Assembly (NCBI RefSeq): GCF_003386665.1
Contig: NZ_QTUB01000001.1
Coordinates: 806,001-870,000, forward strand
Direction: 5' to 3'
DNA: 64,000 nt
Source: Xenorhabdus cabanillasii
GTDB taxonomy: Bacteria > Pseudomonadota > Gammaproteobacteria > Enterobacterales > Enterobacteriaceae
Within the stretch, counting starts at the first letter, position 1. Each line of letters starts with the position of its first letter. The notes under the pieces were generated by a model. It ran no database searches. It worked only from the letters and a program-made list of their open reading frames with translations, and was not told where the DNA came from. This document shows positions 10,004 through 18,695 of this stretch, one piece after another. A program made the position numbers and the translations under genes.

Positions 10004-10037
10004 TATTATTTCCTCACTTATTAAATAGTTATTTATT

Positions 10038-10091
10038 CCCGTCGTCTTTCAAGTTGCAGCTTGGGTGGCTGCACCTTGAAATCCATAGGAT
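10038..10091. repeat. Dispersed intergenic palindromic repeat, copy B
   Basis: Shares CGTCTTTCAAG at one end and TTGAAATCCATAGGAT at the other with the element at 483-546. The stem TTTCAAGTTGCAGC (10047-10060) pairs with 10068-10081 with one mismatch. It lies in the terC-terD spacer, so it would be transcribed within the operon as a hairpin. Confidence 0.7.
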
Positions 10092-10100
10092 ATACAGGAT

Positions 10101-11159
10101 TTAGCTTGCTTTTTCTTTCTGGGGAAACAGAAGGCTGGCAATAATACCAGCAGCCAGAACCCCAAGAACCACAAACAGGCTGGTTGTTGCCGAAATGGAA
10201 TAACCGTGGTGGAACATATGTTCAGATGCGTTAAGCCCTAATTTAATAGCAATAAAGAACAGTAGGACAATCACGGCTTTTTCCAAGTGCACCAGATACT
10301 TTTTCAACGCTTCCAGTACAAAGTAGAGTGTACGCAGGCCTAAGATAGCAAACATCATGGCGCTGTAAACGATTAAAGGCTCGCGGCTGACCGCGATAAT
10401 CGCAGGTACAGAGTCAAAAGCAAACATGACATCGGACAGTTCAACAACTGCCAGGCACAGTAACAGTGGGGTGGCATAAAATGCTGCTTTGCCAGCACGT
10501 CCTGTTTTTTCTCGATCTATTTTTTTTCGATCAATAGCCACATCCGCGTTTTCCGGTTTGGCCAGTTCCGCATTGACTTCTTTCTGGCTGAGTATGAAAG
10601 CATGACCACGCAGTTTCGGCCAGATTGGGAAGAAGCGCTTCACCAAACGGTAGGCAAGATGTTGTGAGTAGTCTTCGATTTCATCATCATTATCACCACT
10701 TTTCAGCATCATCACTGCCGTCCAGCCGACCACAACCGCAAAGACCATTTCAACCCAGGGCCCCAGCATCAGCAGGCTTGTCCCGATGGCTACAAAAATA
10801 CCACGGAAGACAATGGCCCCGATAATGCCCCAGTATAGAACGCGGTGGCGATAACGATCCGGGATCGCAAACCAAGAGAAAATTGCCATAATGACAAACA
10901 GGTTATCGACAGAAAGTACTTTTTCCAGCGCATAGCCGGTAATGAACAGACTTGCTACTTCAGCACCGTGATGGACAAACAGGAAGCCCGCGAAAACAAA
11001 AGCAATGGCGATCCAGAAAACAGACCAGAGTGCGGCACTGCGCAATGAAATTGGCTTGTCATGACGATGCATAAAGAGGTCGATAAAGAGCGCACCAACC
11101 GACAGAAAGATAAATACAGCAACGGTTTCCATCGGAAAACCAATGTGCGTGGATACCAT
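10101..11159 (-). CDS. terC: Integral membrane protein TerC
   Basis: 352 residues with about 7-9 hydrophobic segments. TerC-family landmarks are the acidic membrane motifs GYALEKVLSVDNLFV near residues 75-90 and VELSDVMFAFDSVPA in the C-terminal half, which suggest metal handling. TerC is the inner-membrane anchor of the ter complex and is needed with TerD and TerB for tellurite resistance in known ter operons. A charged cytoplasmic loop (NDDEIEDYSQH ... KKIDREKTGRAG) separates the halves. Length fits the plasmid homologue (about 346). Confidence 0.93.
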   Translation of the reverse strand: MVSTHIGFPMETVAVFIFLSVGALFIDLFMHRHDKPISLRSAALWSVFWIAIAFVFAGFLFVHHGAEVASLFITGYALEKVLSVDNLFVIMAIFSWFAIPDRYRHRVLYWGIIGAIVFRGIFVAIGTSLLMLGPWVEMVFAVVVGWTAVMMLKSGDNDDEIEDYSQHLAYRLVKRFFPIWPKLRGHAFILSQKEVNAELAKPENADVAIDRKKIDREKTGRAGKAAFYATPLLLCLAVVELSDVMFAFDSVPAIIAVSREPLIVYSAMMFAILGLRTLYFVLEALKKYLVHLEKAVIVLLFFIAIKLGLNASEHMFHHGYSISATTSLFVVLGVLAAGIIASLLFPQKEKAS

Positions 11160-11186
11160 GAAGTAAGCCTCTTAAATTAACTGCGA

Positions 11187-11642
11187 TTACAGTTCAAAAT
11201 CTGCTGGAGCAAAGCCTAAGGATGTGCATATTTCCCTGGCAGCATTTTTTTCATCGTTATCAAAGTCACCATCACTTTTGGCAACAGCAATACCGACACG
11301 TAAAGCAAGTTGTGCCGCTTCCGGCTGCTGTTTCAACGCCATAATGTATTTCATGGCTTCACCTTTGCCGATATCAGCATCAAATTCATAGCTACTGACC
11401 AGCTTATTGAAGAATTCGATAATCTCAGTGGTATCGAATACTTTTAGTTCGGGAGAGTTTTTGATAAATCCCACCATTTTTTGTTTCTCTTCAGAGCTGA
11501 CACCATTGCTTGCCATCGCAACGTGTGCGCATACCGCTACAGTGCCTTCCATGAATTTTCTGTTTTTGAAACGGCCAACTTGATTGGCCAATTCTTCGCG
11601 ACCAGCATTGAGAGCTGACTTAATTTTGTTTAAAAAGGACAT
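11187..11642 (-). CDS. terB: Tellurite resistance protein TerB
   Basis: 151 residues, exactly the usual TerB length when started at the ATG at 11642 (MSFLNKIKSALNAGREEL). GGAGGG lies about 4 nt upstream of that codon; a TTG four codons earlier is less likely. The all-helical TerB domain is clear: FMEGTVAVCAHVAMASNGVS, EFFNKLVSSYEFD, KSDGDFDNDEKNAAREIC. The acidic clusters are the expected metal-binding sites. TerB is cytoplasmic and interacts with TerC and TerD. It is 27 bp ahead of terC and 61 bp after terA. Confidence 0.93.
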   Translation of the reverse strand: MSFLNKIKSALNAGREELANQVGRFKNRKFMEGTVAVCAHVAMASNGVSSEEKQKMVGFIKNSPELKVFDTTEIIEFFNKLVSSYEFDADIGKGEAMKYIMALKQQPEAAQLALRVGIAVAKSDGDFDNDEKNAAREICTSLGFAPADFEL

Positions 11643-11703
11643 AAATCCCTCCAATTATGTAATAACCGATTTATATAACAGCACCTATATCACAGCAGAA
11701 GTC

Positions 11704-12852
11704 TCATTTACTGCCAGATGTCCAGCGAAAACCCCATCCGAAGGCTCTGTCCATTTCTTTGTGCCCGCTGAAGTACTGGTTGATGCGTTCTACTTTGATA
11801 GCACCATTTTCATTAACAAGACGGGCAACGGCACACATATTTTTGCGGTTGTGACCTTCCGTCAGACATGTTTCGATCGGAGGTTGCCCATTGACATAAA
11901 TTGTGACAATACCGTCAGTACTGTTCCAGTTAGGTACACCTTCGTAGATAAAAGCGTAGATCAGAACTTCACTGATGTTTTTCCATTCAAGACCATTGAT
12001 GTGGAGCCATTCACCATCTTTGACATTACCCGTACGATCATCCCCTTGTAGCTGTACGTAGGGATCATGATGGTAAGAGCCAAAGCTCTCTCCTAATGCT
12101 TGTATAACCCCACGTGTACCATCACGAAGCCGGACGAATGCACCGAGATCCAGATCCACGCCTTTGTTGGCGTTAAAGATGTTCTGGAACATTCCCCGAT
12201 TAGCCGGAGCAGTGCTCTGATTCCAGTTCAGATTGATACGTATCTCACCGTAGTTATCACTTTTATCCAGGCTGATAGCAGGTTTTTCTTTGGTAAGAGA
12301 AACCTTGCTCAGGTTAACGCTATTAGGAGCAGGCGCTGGTGTTGATGTTGGTGCCTCATCAATAATATCGACACCAAAATGCTCAGCTAAGGGCTTGAGA
12401 CCGCCATTAAATCCTTGGGCAATAAAACGGAATTTCCACTCGCCGTTGCGGCGATAAAGTTCACCCAGAATCAAGGCAGCTTCTGAACGCCCCTGAACCT
12501 CAACCTGCCCCTGTAAGATCACGCTTCCGTTCAGTTCTACCTGAATAGAGAGATTGTGCAGGCTGGAGATGGTTTGATTGCCGTCGCAAGTCGCAGTAAA
12601 TGCCACTTTCTGAACCTCTTGCCGCAGAGCCGGCAGGTTAACAGAAAACGCAGTATTGGTATTGCCGCCGGACAGACGAATGGTGTTATCGTCATTACTC
12701 GGCTGACCGTAAAATACCATGTCCGGATCTCCCTGAACTTTCCCGTTAGCATAAAGACGGAAAGCGGAGACATCGACTGATGATCCGGAAAGTACCCTTA
12801 TAGTCAGTGCCTGCTTGGAGACGGAGACATTTCCTCCCGGAGTCAGGTTCAT
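11704..12852 (-). CDS. terA: Tellurite resistance protein TerA
   Basis: 382 residues with two TerD-like beta-sandwich modules joined by a Pro/Ala/Thr-rich linker near residues 165-178. The N-terminal module begins MNLTPGGNVSVSKQ and contains GELYRRNGEWKFRFIAQGF. The C-terminal module is TerA-specific (YVQLQGDDRTGNVKDGEWLHIN ... RAFGWGFRW). The ATG overlaps the terZ stop by one base, indicating translational coupling. Length agrees with known TerA (about 385). Confidence 0.92.
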   Translation of the reverse strand: MNLTPGGNVSVSKQALTIRVLSGSSVDVSAFRLYANGKVQGDPDMVFYGQPSNDDNTIRLSGGNTNTAFSVNLPALRQEVQKVAFTATCDGNQTISSLHNLSIQVELNGSVILQGQVEVQGRSEAALILGELYRRNGEWKFRFIAQGFNGGLKPLAEHFGVDIIDEAPTSTPAPAPNSVNLSKVSLTKEKPAISLDKSDNYGEIRINLNWNQSTAPANRGMFQNIFNANKGVDLDLGAFVRLRDGTRGVIQALGESFGSYHHDPYVQLQGDDRTGNVKDGEWLHINGLEWKNISEVLIYAFIYEGVPNWNSTDGIVTIYVNGQPPIETCLTEGHNRKNMCAVARLVNENGAIKVERINQYFSGHKEMDRAFGWGFRWTSGSK

Positions 12853-13439
12853 TAGCGCACCACCGTTTCAACGACTTGTGGATACATATTTTCAATGGTG
12901 CGCCCACGGCAGGCAACACCGTGTGCGGTGAAATCCCACTGACCACTGTTACGGCACAGAGAAGAGATAATAATGCCGGTATGAGCGCCTTGTTCGTTTA
13001 ACTGATAGCGCGCCAGCTCTTTACCGTTTTGATCAACAACACGGCAGAAAGCGTTTTCAACATCATTAAAGGTTTGGCCTCGAAAGCTATTAACGGTAAA
13101 GGCAAGATATTCAACATCGGCAGGCAGCTTGATCAAATCAACGCTGATGACTTCATCATCTCCGTCACCTTCACCAGTCAGGTTGTCGCCGCTGTGTTTT
13201 ACAGAACCACATTCTGAATTCAGTTGACCAAACCAGACAACATCAATGGTATTACCGGATTTATCAAGCAGGATGCAGCTTGCATCCAGATCAATTTCAT
13301 TACTGTCCCCGCTGAATAAGCGTGACAAGAAACCTTTTTTTGGGGCTACAGGATCCCATCCCAGACCAAAATCAATTTTAGCCAGTGAAGTACTCTGTTT
13401 GCTGAGAGAGACTGACTGATTTTTACTTAATGAAACCAT
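12852..13439 (-). CDS. terZ: Tellurium resistance protein TerZ
   Basis: 195 residues from the ATG at 13439 (MVSLSKNQSVSLSKQS), which has AGAGGTG about 8 nt upstream and matches TerZ homologues; an upstream in-frame start would add three residues. TerD-family domain: FGLGWDPV, IDLDASCILLD, the calcium motif [13 protein letters not shown], then YLAFTVNSFRGQTFNDVENAFCRV and ACRGRTIENMYP typical of TerZ. A Gly/Phe-rich insert after residue 35 (KKGFLSRLFSGD) is also a TerZ trait. It is the first gene of terZABCD. Confidence 0.93.
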   Translation of the reverse strand: MVSLSKNQSVSLSKQSTSLAKIDFGLGWDPVAPKKGFLSRLFSGDSNEIDLDASCILLDKSGNTIDVVWFGQLNSECGSVKHSGDNLTGEGDGDDEVISVDLIKLPADVEYLAFTVNSFRGQTFNDVENAFCRVVDQNGKELARYQLNEQGAHTGIIISSLCRNSGQWDFTAHGVACRGRTIENMYPQVVETVVR

Positions 13440-13457
13440 TAATAACACCTCTTATTT

Positions 13458-13518
13458 ATCGGTGAATTGTTTTTATCGTGAATTGTTTTTTATCGTAAAT
13501 CGTTATTGATGAATTGCG
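13458..13518. repeat. Degenerate 13-17-bp tandem array upstream of terZ
   Basis: Four head-to-tail units: ATCGGTGAATTGTTTTT (13458-13474), ATCGTGAATTGTTTTTT (13475-13491), ATCGTAAATCGTT (13492-13504) and ATTGATGAATTGCG (13505-13518). They lie in the terZ leader just upstream of its ribosome-binding site. Similar short arrays occur at three other gene boundaries in this window. Confidence 0.65.
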
Positions 13519-13538
13519 ATAATTTCACTTATGGAAAA

Positions 13539-13709
13539 AATCATAATATGACCAGATTTATGGCCAAAATCCTGTCATATTATGATCCCCACAAATTGCA
13601 TATTTCCATTAAATGCATGATAGAGAACAAGCTGGCTTCGCTTTTTATGATTTCTTGTCCATGATAAAAAGTCAAACAAAATTTGCTCATAAAAAATCAT
13701 ATTATGATT
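13539..13709. promoter_or_regulatory. Palindromic operator cluster between the divergent ter operons
   Basis: TCATAATATGA at 13541-13551 faces TCATATTATGA at 13575-13585 in a larger inverted repeat. The arms also share TGACCAGATTT / AAATCCTGTCA, so 13540-13586 is nearly symmetrical. A third copy, ATCATATTATGAT, is at 13696-13708. The three sites lie in the 419-bp gap between terZ (minus) and the leader ORF of the plus operon. They are good candidates for binding by TerW, encoded at 17270-17773; TerW of known ter systems is reported to bind the ter promoter region. The link to these exact sites is inference. Confidence 0.55.
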
Positions 13710-13858
13710 GACATAAGCTGAATCTCGGTTCTAGACTGCGATGCATATTTCACCGAATTTAGACTGGAAAACGAATGTATCCATTGTGACTAACGGCAAT
13801 TTAGCAATAGGCATTTTTTGAGTAACAAGATTTAGTTTATGAAAGGGAAATTTGTTTT

Positions 13859-13915
13859 ATGAAAGAATCACGATTGTCACTGCACTACTTCCTGAAATGG
13901 CTGAAATTTTTTTAA
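13859..13915 (+). CDS. Putative 18-residue leader peptide upstream of the ter-linked phosphoribosyltransferase gene
   Basis: An ATG ORF encodes MKESRLSLHYFLKWLKFF and stops at TAA 13913-13915, 13 bp before the next gene. It is basic and aromatic, with a hydrophobic C terminus. No strong Shine-Dalgarno is visible (GGGAAATTTG about 12 nt upstream). It could be a regulatory upstream ORF, a small membrane peptide, or chance. Confidence 0.3.
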   Translation: MKESRLSLHYFLKWLKFF

Positions 13916-13928
13916 AAGGCTTTTCTGT

Positions 13929-15098
13929 ATGACAGTATGTAATCATCTTCAGCGTTACCCATCTCAGGTTGATAACAGCCAGTTTTATAAGAAACAGTTA
14001 AATAGTGGAACATTGACTGTAATGGCTGAACGTGGTGTAGCGTCTTTGGAAACATTGTTTGATATTGCTGAACGCCGTAATCCTAAAAGAGCATTCTTAT
14101 TTGTCAGCAAAGTATTGGGCCGCCATATTCCCGTTAGTCCATCTATTATGCGGGCTGTTTATCGGCAGTTGTCAGAACAGTTTCCGGTTAATTTGCCTGG
14201 TCCTGTGCTCTATATCGGTATGGCAGAAACGGCGGTCGGATTGGCCGCCGGCGTTTTTCAGGAGACACGGCAAAAAGTAGCCTCTCCGGTGTTTCTGACA
14301 TCAACACGCCATCCGGTAGAAGGTGATTTGTTGTGTGAATTTAAAGAGGATCATAGCCATGCAACAGATCATCTGATTTACTGGCCGAAAGAAAATCATC
14401 TGCGTCAACGGGTAAGCAGTGCCCGTACCCTTGTTCTGATCGATGATGAAGCGACTACCGGTAATACCTTTCTTAATCTGTTCGAGGCATTGCGTCATGC
14501 CGGGCTGGATCAAATTGAGCATATCATCACAGTGACACTGACGGATTGGAGTGGTCAAAGCATCATAAGACGCTGTCCGCTTCCTGTCTCTACTGTTTCT
14601 TTGATTGAAGGAAATTGGCAGTGGGAGGCAGATAGTTTTGCTGCTGTTCCTGTCATGCCCGAAGTCAATGTCACCGCGCGGGGAAAGGTCGATATTATCG
14701 GTACTCAAAACTGGGGGCGTCTGGGATTGGATGATAGTCAGTATGATCTTGGTTCTGATATTCAGGCAACAGCCGGTGAGGAGGTGTTGGTACTCGGTTC
14801 CAGTGAGTTTGTCTGGCAACCATTTTTGCTGGCGGAACGGCTTGAACAGGAAGGTGCATCTGTGAAATTTGGCTCGACAACCCGTTCTCCTATCTCCTGC
14901 GGGCATGCAATTCAGTCTGTTATGGCATTTACAGATAATTACGGATTAGAGATACCAAATTTCCTTTATAACGTCGCACACCAACAGTTCGATCGTATAC
15001 TGCTTTGTCTTGAAACACCGAAAACTTCGGTTGATCCGGCCTTAATTGCGCAATTATCTCTTGTTGCTCCTTCTGTAGAAATTGTGACTTATGATTAA
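13929..15098 (+). CDS. Ter-associated phosphoribosyltransferase with C-terminal TRSP-type domain
   Basis: 389 residues, cytoplasmic. The N-terminal half is a type I phosphoribosyltransferase fold with the PRPP-binding loop ARTLVLIDDEATTGNTF near residues 165-182. The C-terminal half (from about residue 260, GTQNWGRLGLD ... VLVLGSSEFVWQPFLLAE ... SPISCGHAI) matches the TRSP-like domain found fused to these enzymes in ter gene clusters. Comparative genomics (Anantharaman, Iyer and Aravind) proposed that such genes make a nucleoside-like small molecule linked to the Ter response; the product is unknown. AAGG lies upstream of the ATG. It leads an operon with the next three genes. Confidence 0.75.
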   Translation: MTVCNHLQRYPSQVDNSQFYKKQLNSGTLTVMAERGVASLETLFDIAERRNPKRAFLFVSKVLGRHIPVSPSIMRAVYRQLSEQFPVNLPGPVLYIGMAETAVGLAAGVFQETRQKVASPVFLTSTRHPVEGDLLCEFKEDHSHATDHLIYWPKENHLRQRVSSARTLVLIDDEATTGNTFLNLFEALRHAGLDQIEHIITVTLTDWSGQSIIRRCPLPVSTVSLIEGNWQWEADSFAAVPVMPEVNVTARGKVDIIGTQNWGRLGLDDSQYDLGSDIQATAGEEVLVLGSSEFVWQPFLLAERLEQEGASVKFGSTTRSPISCGHAIQSVMAFTDNYGLEIPNFLYNVAHQQFDRILLCLETPKTSVDPALIAQLSLVAPSVEIVTYD

Positions 15099-15134
15099 GC
15101 CAGTTTTTAATCCAAATATCGGAACTATAAATAA

Positions 15135-16214
15135 ATGAATGGTTTTTCTCCTTTTTCTGGCTCTTATGCTGCCGATGATATCCAGTTTTTGCTAGAACCC
15201 ATTCAGATTGAAATGACACCGGTTGAGGTTAAAGAGCAGTTAATTCAATCTGGTACTCGCCATTATTCCGATATGTTGAGTCAGGAACCAGAGCCAACCT
15301 CTTATCATCTGGATCTGTTCGATAAAGCGTTGCAACTGGGAGCAGCCAGACTGGCGACGGAAGTTGTAATGCTTGCCAGGTCTCTGATATTACGTTTTGG
15401 TGATACACCGATTGTGCTGGCGAGTTTGGTCAGAGCGGGAGTACCTTTAGGCGTCATGTTGCATCAGGCTTTGCGGAAGATGGGAAAACGCTCTTACCAC
15501 TACGGGATTAGTGTCATACGGGATCGTGGCATTGACAACGTCGCACTGTCATTTATAGAACAGCAGCATGGCACGGAAGGGCTGGTGTTTGTGGATGGCT
15601 GGACAGGCAAGGGCGCAATCATGGCAGAATTATCCCGCTCGCTGGTGGGGCGACCTGGCTATTCGGGGATTCCCCGTTTGGTGGTGCTGGCTGATCCTTG
15701 TGGATGTTCATGGCTGGCAGCCAGTGATGATGATTGGTTAATTCCTTTCGGCATCCTGGGAGCTCCTGTATCAGGGCTGATATCGCGTTCAATTTGGCGT
15801 GAAGAAGGATTGCACGGCTGTGTGAAATGTGGTCATCTGAGTGAGTTTGAATGCAGCAGGTTGTTAGTTGATATTGTTGCGGAATACCGTGATCGCTTAG
15901 ATTTGACGACCGGACCAACAGCGGATTGGCAACCGCAGGAAAACACGGCTTTGCTGCAATTGAGTAAGACCGTAATTTCAACTCTTGCTGACATATATAA
16001 GATCGACAGTATTAACCGTATCAAACCCGGAATTGCAGAAGCAACCCGCGCGGTCTTGCGGCGTGTACCGGAACAGGTACTTGTCCGATCACTGGATGAT
16101 CCTGATATCGCTTTGCTGGTTTATTTAGCGCAGCAGAAAAACGTCGCTATTACAGAAGTGGGCGATCTGATAGGCCAATATCGCGCGGTAACGATTATTA
16201 AAAAAGTAGCATGA
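15135..16214 (+). CDS. StiP-family phosphoribosyltransferase-like protein with C-terminal PELOTA domain
   Basis: 359 residues. The N-terminal two-thirds belongs to the family annotated as StiP cysteine protease / PRTase, with LVRAGVPLGVMLHQAL and the PRPP-loop-like FVDGWTGKGAIMAEL near residues 150-165. A Cys pair (CVKCGHLSEFEC) follows. The last ~60 residues (PEQVLVRSLDDPDIALLVYL ... LIGQYRAVTIIKK) resemble the PELOTA RNA-binding domain fused to this family in ter clusters. The protease label is doubtful; the PRTase reading fits the neighbours better. It is 36 bp after the first PRTase gene and overlaps an upstream start of the next gene. Confidence 0.7.
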   Translation: MNGFSPFSGSYAADDIQFLLEPIQIEMTPVEVKEQLIQSGTRHYSDMLSQEPEPTSYHLDLFDKALQLGAARLATEVVMLARSLILRFGDTPIVLASLVRAGVPLGVMLHQALRKMGKRSYHYGISVIRDRGIDNVALSFIEQQHGTEGLVFVDGWTGKGAIMAELSRSLVGRPGYSGIPRLVVLADPCGCSWLAASDDDWLIPFGILGAPVSGLISRSIWREEGLHGCVKCGHLSEFECSRLLVDIVAEYRDRLDLTTGPTADWQPQENTALLQLSKTVISTLADIYKIDSINRIKPGIAEATRAVLRRVPEQVLVRSLDDPDIALLVYLAQQKNVAITEVGDLIGQYRAVTIIKKVA

Positions 16215-16228
16215 AAAAAGGTAGTCTG

Positions 16229-17179
16229 ATGAAATCGATCCCTTCTGCAAATCAGCTTGGTGCAACGTTGTATATGCCAGCGACCCGCCGGAATATTACT
16301 GAAATTGTACTGCACAATAAAGTGGCAGGGCTGCGCTCTCTGGTGATCTGTCTGGAGGATTCAGTGACTGAACAGGATATCCCCCATGCTATCGAAAATC
16401 TCGTGTTTGTATTACAGGCACTGGCAGAGGCAAAGAACTCTGTTGCCGATATTAAACATCATCCTCTGATTTTTATCCGTCCACGTAATGAATCAATGGG
16501 ACGATATCTGGTTGATACTGTTAATCTTAGCGCTGTCGCTGGTTTGGTTTTGCCTAAATTTACGCAGGCGTCATTATCTGAGTGGTGGGAGATCGTCGCC
16601 GCAACCCATCTTGGGATCATGCCGACATTGGAAACTGAAGATGTTTTTGATGTGCAACAAATGAACCAGCTCGCCGATAAGCTTAAATCTCACCCTTGCT
16701 ATGAGCGTATTATTGCTTTACGTATTGGTGGTAACGATCTGATGAACCTGATTTCTATGCGGCGCTCGCGTAACCTTACTTTATATGATGGCCCGATGGG
16801 ATATGTGATCAAAATGCTGGTAGCTGTTTTTGGCTCGCGGGGTTTTTATTTGACTGCACCAGTTTGTGAGCATATTGATAATCTGGAGTTACTTGAGAAA
16901 GAGCTGGCACTGGACATAGCTCATGGCCTTGTTGGGAAAACGGCCATTCATCCGGGGCAAATAGAACATATTCATCGGGCTTTGATGGTGAACACCCGTG
17001 ATTACGATGATGCCTTACAGATCCTCAATTCAAATCAGGCGGTATTCAAATTCCAGGGAGCAATGTGTGAACCTGCTACGCACTGGCGTTGGGCGGTGAA
17101 TATTCTGGAGCGAGCGAAATATAACGGCATCTGTTCGGGAGCTGGTGGAGAAAACAATGGGGCTTTTAACCTGTTTTAA
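16229..17179 (+). CDS. HpcH/HpaI aldolase / CitE-like carbon-carbon lyase, ter-associated
   Basis: 316 residues from the ATG at 16229 (MKSIPSANQLGATLYMPA), which has AAAAGG about 7 nt upstream. An earlier ATG at 16211 overlaps the previous stop but lacks a ribosome-binding site. The CitE/HpcH TIM-barrel pattern is visible: VICLEDSV, FIRPRNE, VLPKF, MPTLETEDVFD, LRIGGNDLM, and GLVGKTAIHPGQI near the end. This family cleaves or forms C-C bonds using CoA-ester or oxo-acid substrates. In ter loci it is part of the predicted biosynthetic module with the two PRTases. The substrate is unknown. Confidence 0.75.
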   Translation: MKSIPSANQLGATLYMPATRRNITEIVLHNKVAGLRSLVICLEDSVTEQDIPHAIENLVFVLQALAEAKNSVADIKHHPLIFIRPRNESMGRYLVDTVNLSAVAGLVLPKFTQASLSEWWEIVAATHLGIMPTLETEDVFDVQQMNQLADKLKSHPCYERIIALRIGGNDLMNLISMRRSRNLTLYDGPMGYVIKMLVAVFGSRGFYLTAPVCEHIDNLELLEKELALDIAHGLVGKTAIHPGQIEHIHRALMVNTRDYDDALQILNSNQAVFKFQGAMCEPATHWRWAVNILERAKYNGICSGAGGENNGAFNLF

Positions 17180-17269
17180 TATTGATTTACCAGAATGAAA
17201 AGCTATGCTGGATGCTGTGTTTATAGTTGATATTAGGAATTAGTATTCCTGACCCGGTAATTGAAAACG

Positions 17270-17773
17270 ATGTTACTTAGCCCCAAACAACTTAGAAATT
17301 TCAAATTAACTTTGCTGCTTTCGCATGAAAAACCTGTCAGTAAGGTGAAGGTGATCGAGGCACTCAGTTGTTCTGAACCGACACTGACTCGCACCTTAAG
17401 AGAATTGAGGGATCACTATTGTGCTGACATCCGGTTTAGCAAAATGGGAAACACTTATCAATTAGTTGATAAGGGGATGTTAACCAGAAAAGAGGTACGC
17501 AGAATTGAAGAACTGCTTGCTCAGCATAACAACTTTAAATCTAAGGAAGCTACCAGTCATGTCTACCTTGATAAGGAGAAAAAAAGATCGATTTCTTTGT
17601 CGTTGAGGATGTCTGTCATCAGAAAAATAGATGGGCTGTCCAATAGGCTCGGTGCGACCAGAAGTGAAACGGTTGAAATGGTTGTAGACAGGTTTATTGA
17701 GGAATTACAGAAAGAAACAGCCCGTAGCAATTCATCACGAAAAAAAGTGGTTTCCCGTAATGCCAGCAAATGA
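17270..17773 (+). CDS. terW: TerW-like DNA-binding regulator (winged helix plus ribbon-helix-helix)
   Basis: 167 residues from the ATG at 17270 (MLLSPKQLRNFKLTLLLS), which aligns with the start of TerW; a TTG at 17261 is the alternative. Residues ~20-70 form a winged helix-turn-helix (VIEALSCSEPTLTRTLRELR). Residues ~100-145 form a ribbon-helix-helix unit (SISLSLRMSVIRKIDGLSNR, TRSETVEMVVDRFIEEL). The tail is Lys/Arg/Ser-rich. TerW is the regulator of ter operons and is reported to bind the ter promoter region. Here it ends the plus-strand operon. A small inverted repeat (AGGAAT-TAGT-ATTCCT, 17235-17250) lies before the start. Confidence 0.72.
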   Translation: MLLSPKQLRNFKLTLLLSHEKPVSKVKVIEALSCSEPTLTRTLRELRDHYCADIRFSKMGNTYQLVDKGMLTRKEVRRIEELLAQHNNFKSKEATSHVYLDKEKKRSISLSLRMSVIRKIDGLSNRLGATRSETVEMVVDRFIEELQKETARSNSSRKKVVSRNASK

Positions 17774-17819
17774 TATCAGGCTGGCATCAGGGGAGAGACA
17801 TGCTGGATAGAGTTCCTTA

Positions 17820-18314
17820 CTAATGATGGTGGCGTGTAAGTTTATCCAGATATCCCATCACAAATGCTGATATAACAAAAGTAAGGTGGATAATGACATA
17901 CCACATCAATTTATTGTCTGGAACATTGCGGGCATCCATAAAGACACGCAGTAAATGAATTGATGAGATGGCAACAATAGAAGCCGCAACCTTATTTTTG
18001 AGTGAAGTCGCATCCATTTTTCCCAACCAGTTCAACTTTTCCTTATTTTCCTCAATATCCAGTGTGGAAACAAAGTTTTCGTAGCCGGAAAACATGACCA
18101 TTACCAACAACCCACCAACCAGTGCCATGTCAATCAGAGAAAGTAAGGTCAGGATAAGTTCTGATTCAGTAACCGAAAAGATATGTGGCAGGATGTGTAT
18201 GATTTCCTGAAAGAATTTTATAGCAAGAGCAAACAGGGCCAGTGATAAACCAAAATAAACTGGTGCAAGTAGCCAGCGAGAGGCATACATAGCGTTTTCT
18301 ATAAATCGTTCCAT
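17820..18314 (-). CDS. yqhA: UPF0114 membrane protein YqhA
   Basis: 164 residues, the same length as E. coli YqhA and very similar throughout: [72 protein letters not shown], ending DKLTRHHH. The start at 18314 is taken from that match; an upstream in-frame start adds seven residues. Four hydrophobic segments indicate an inner-membrane protein. Function is unknown. It converges with terW (46-bp gap) and marks the edge of the ter region. Confidence 0.9.
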   Translation of the reverse strand: MERFIENAMYASRWLLAPVYFGLSLALFALAIKFFQEIIHILPHIFSVTESELILTLLSLIDMALVGGLLVMVMFSGYENFVSTLDIEENKEKLNWLGKMDATSLKNKVAASIVAISSIHLLRVFMDARNVPDNKLMWYVIIHLTFVISAFVMGYLDKLTRHHH

Positions 18315-18695
18315 GGTGTTTTGAATATGTTGCAAAAGGAGCAGTATTATAGATCAAGATTGTGTGAGCTATGAAATACATCTCATTGTTTGCTCCTCCT
18401 TTATTGGGAGTTATCTCTGCCAGTAGCGGGAGATCTCCTTCCTCATTTAGAAGAAAAAACTTCCCCACCATAAATGTTATTCGTTGGTACACCCTATTAA
18501 ATAAAGTTACATAAATGAATATTAATTGTTAATTAATTGTGCAATTCTGCGTGTGTCATTATTGATTCATGTGGGATTTATTGGAAGAGAAAAATATCGC
18601 AGCGTTATTTGCGTCAATCCCTTTGAATTCGTTACAGAGTTTTTTGGCGGTATGGCAATGATATTTTGGCAAATCAACAATGGACAGTGATTGAA
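18315..18695. other. Intergenic region between yqhA and the autotransporter gene
   Basis: 381 bp with no credible gene on either strand. It must contain the divergent promoters of yqhA and the autotransporter gene, but I see no operator, repeat or hairpin that I can name. Confidence 0.5.

Noticed and set aside
14301..14906. 201-codon minus-strand frame opposite the ter PRTase gene
   Set aside because: A shadow of the PRTase coding sequence, without recognisable domains.
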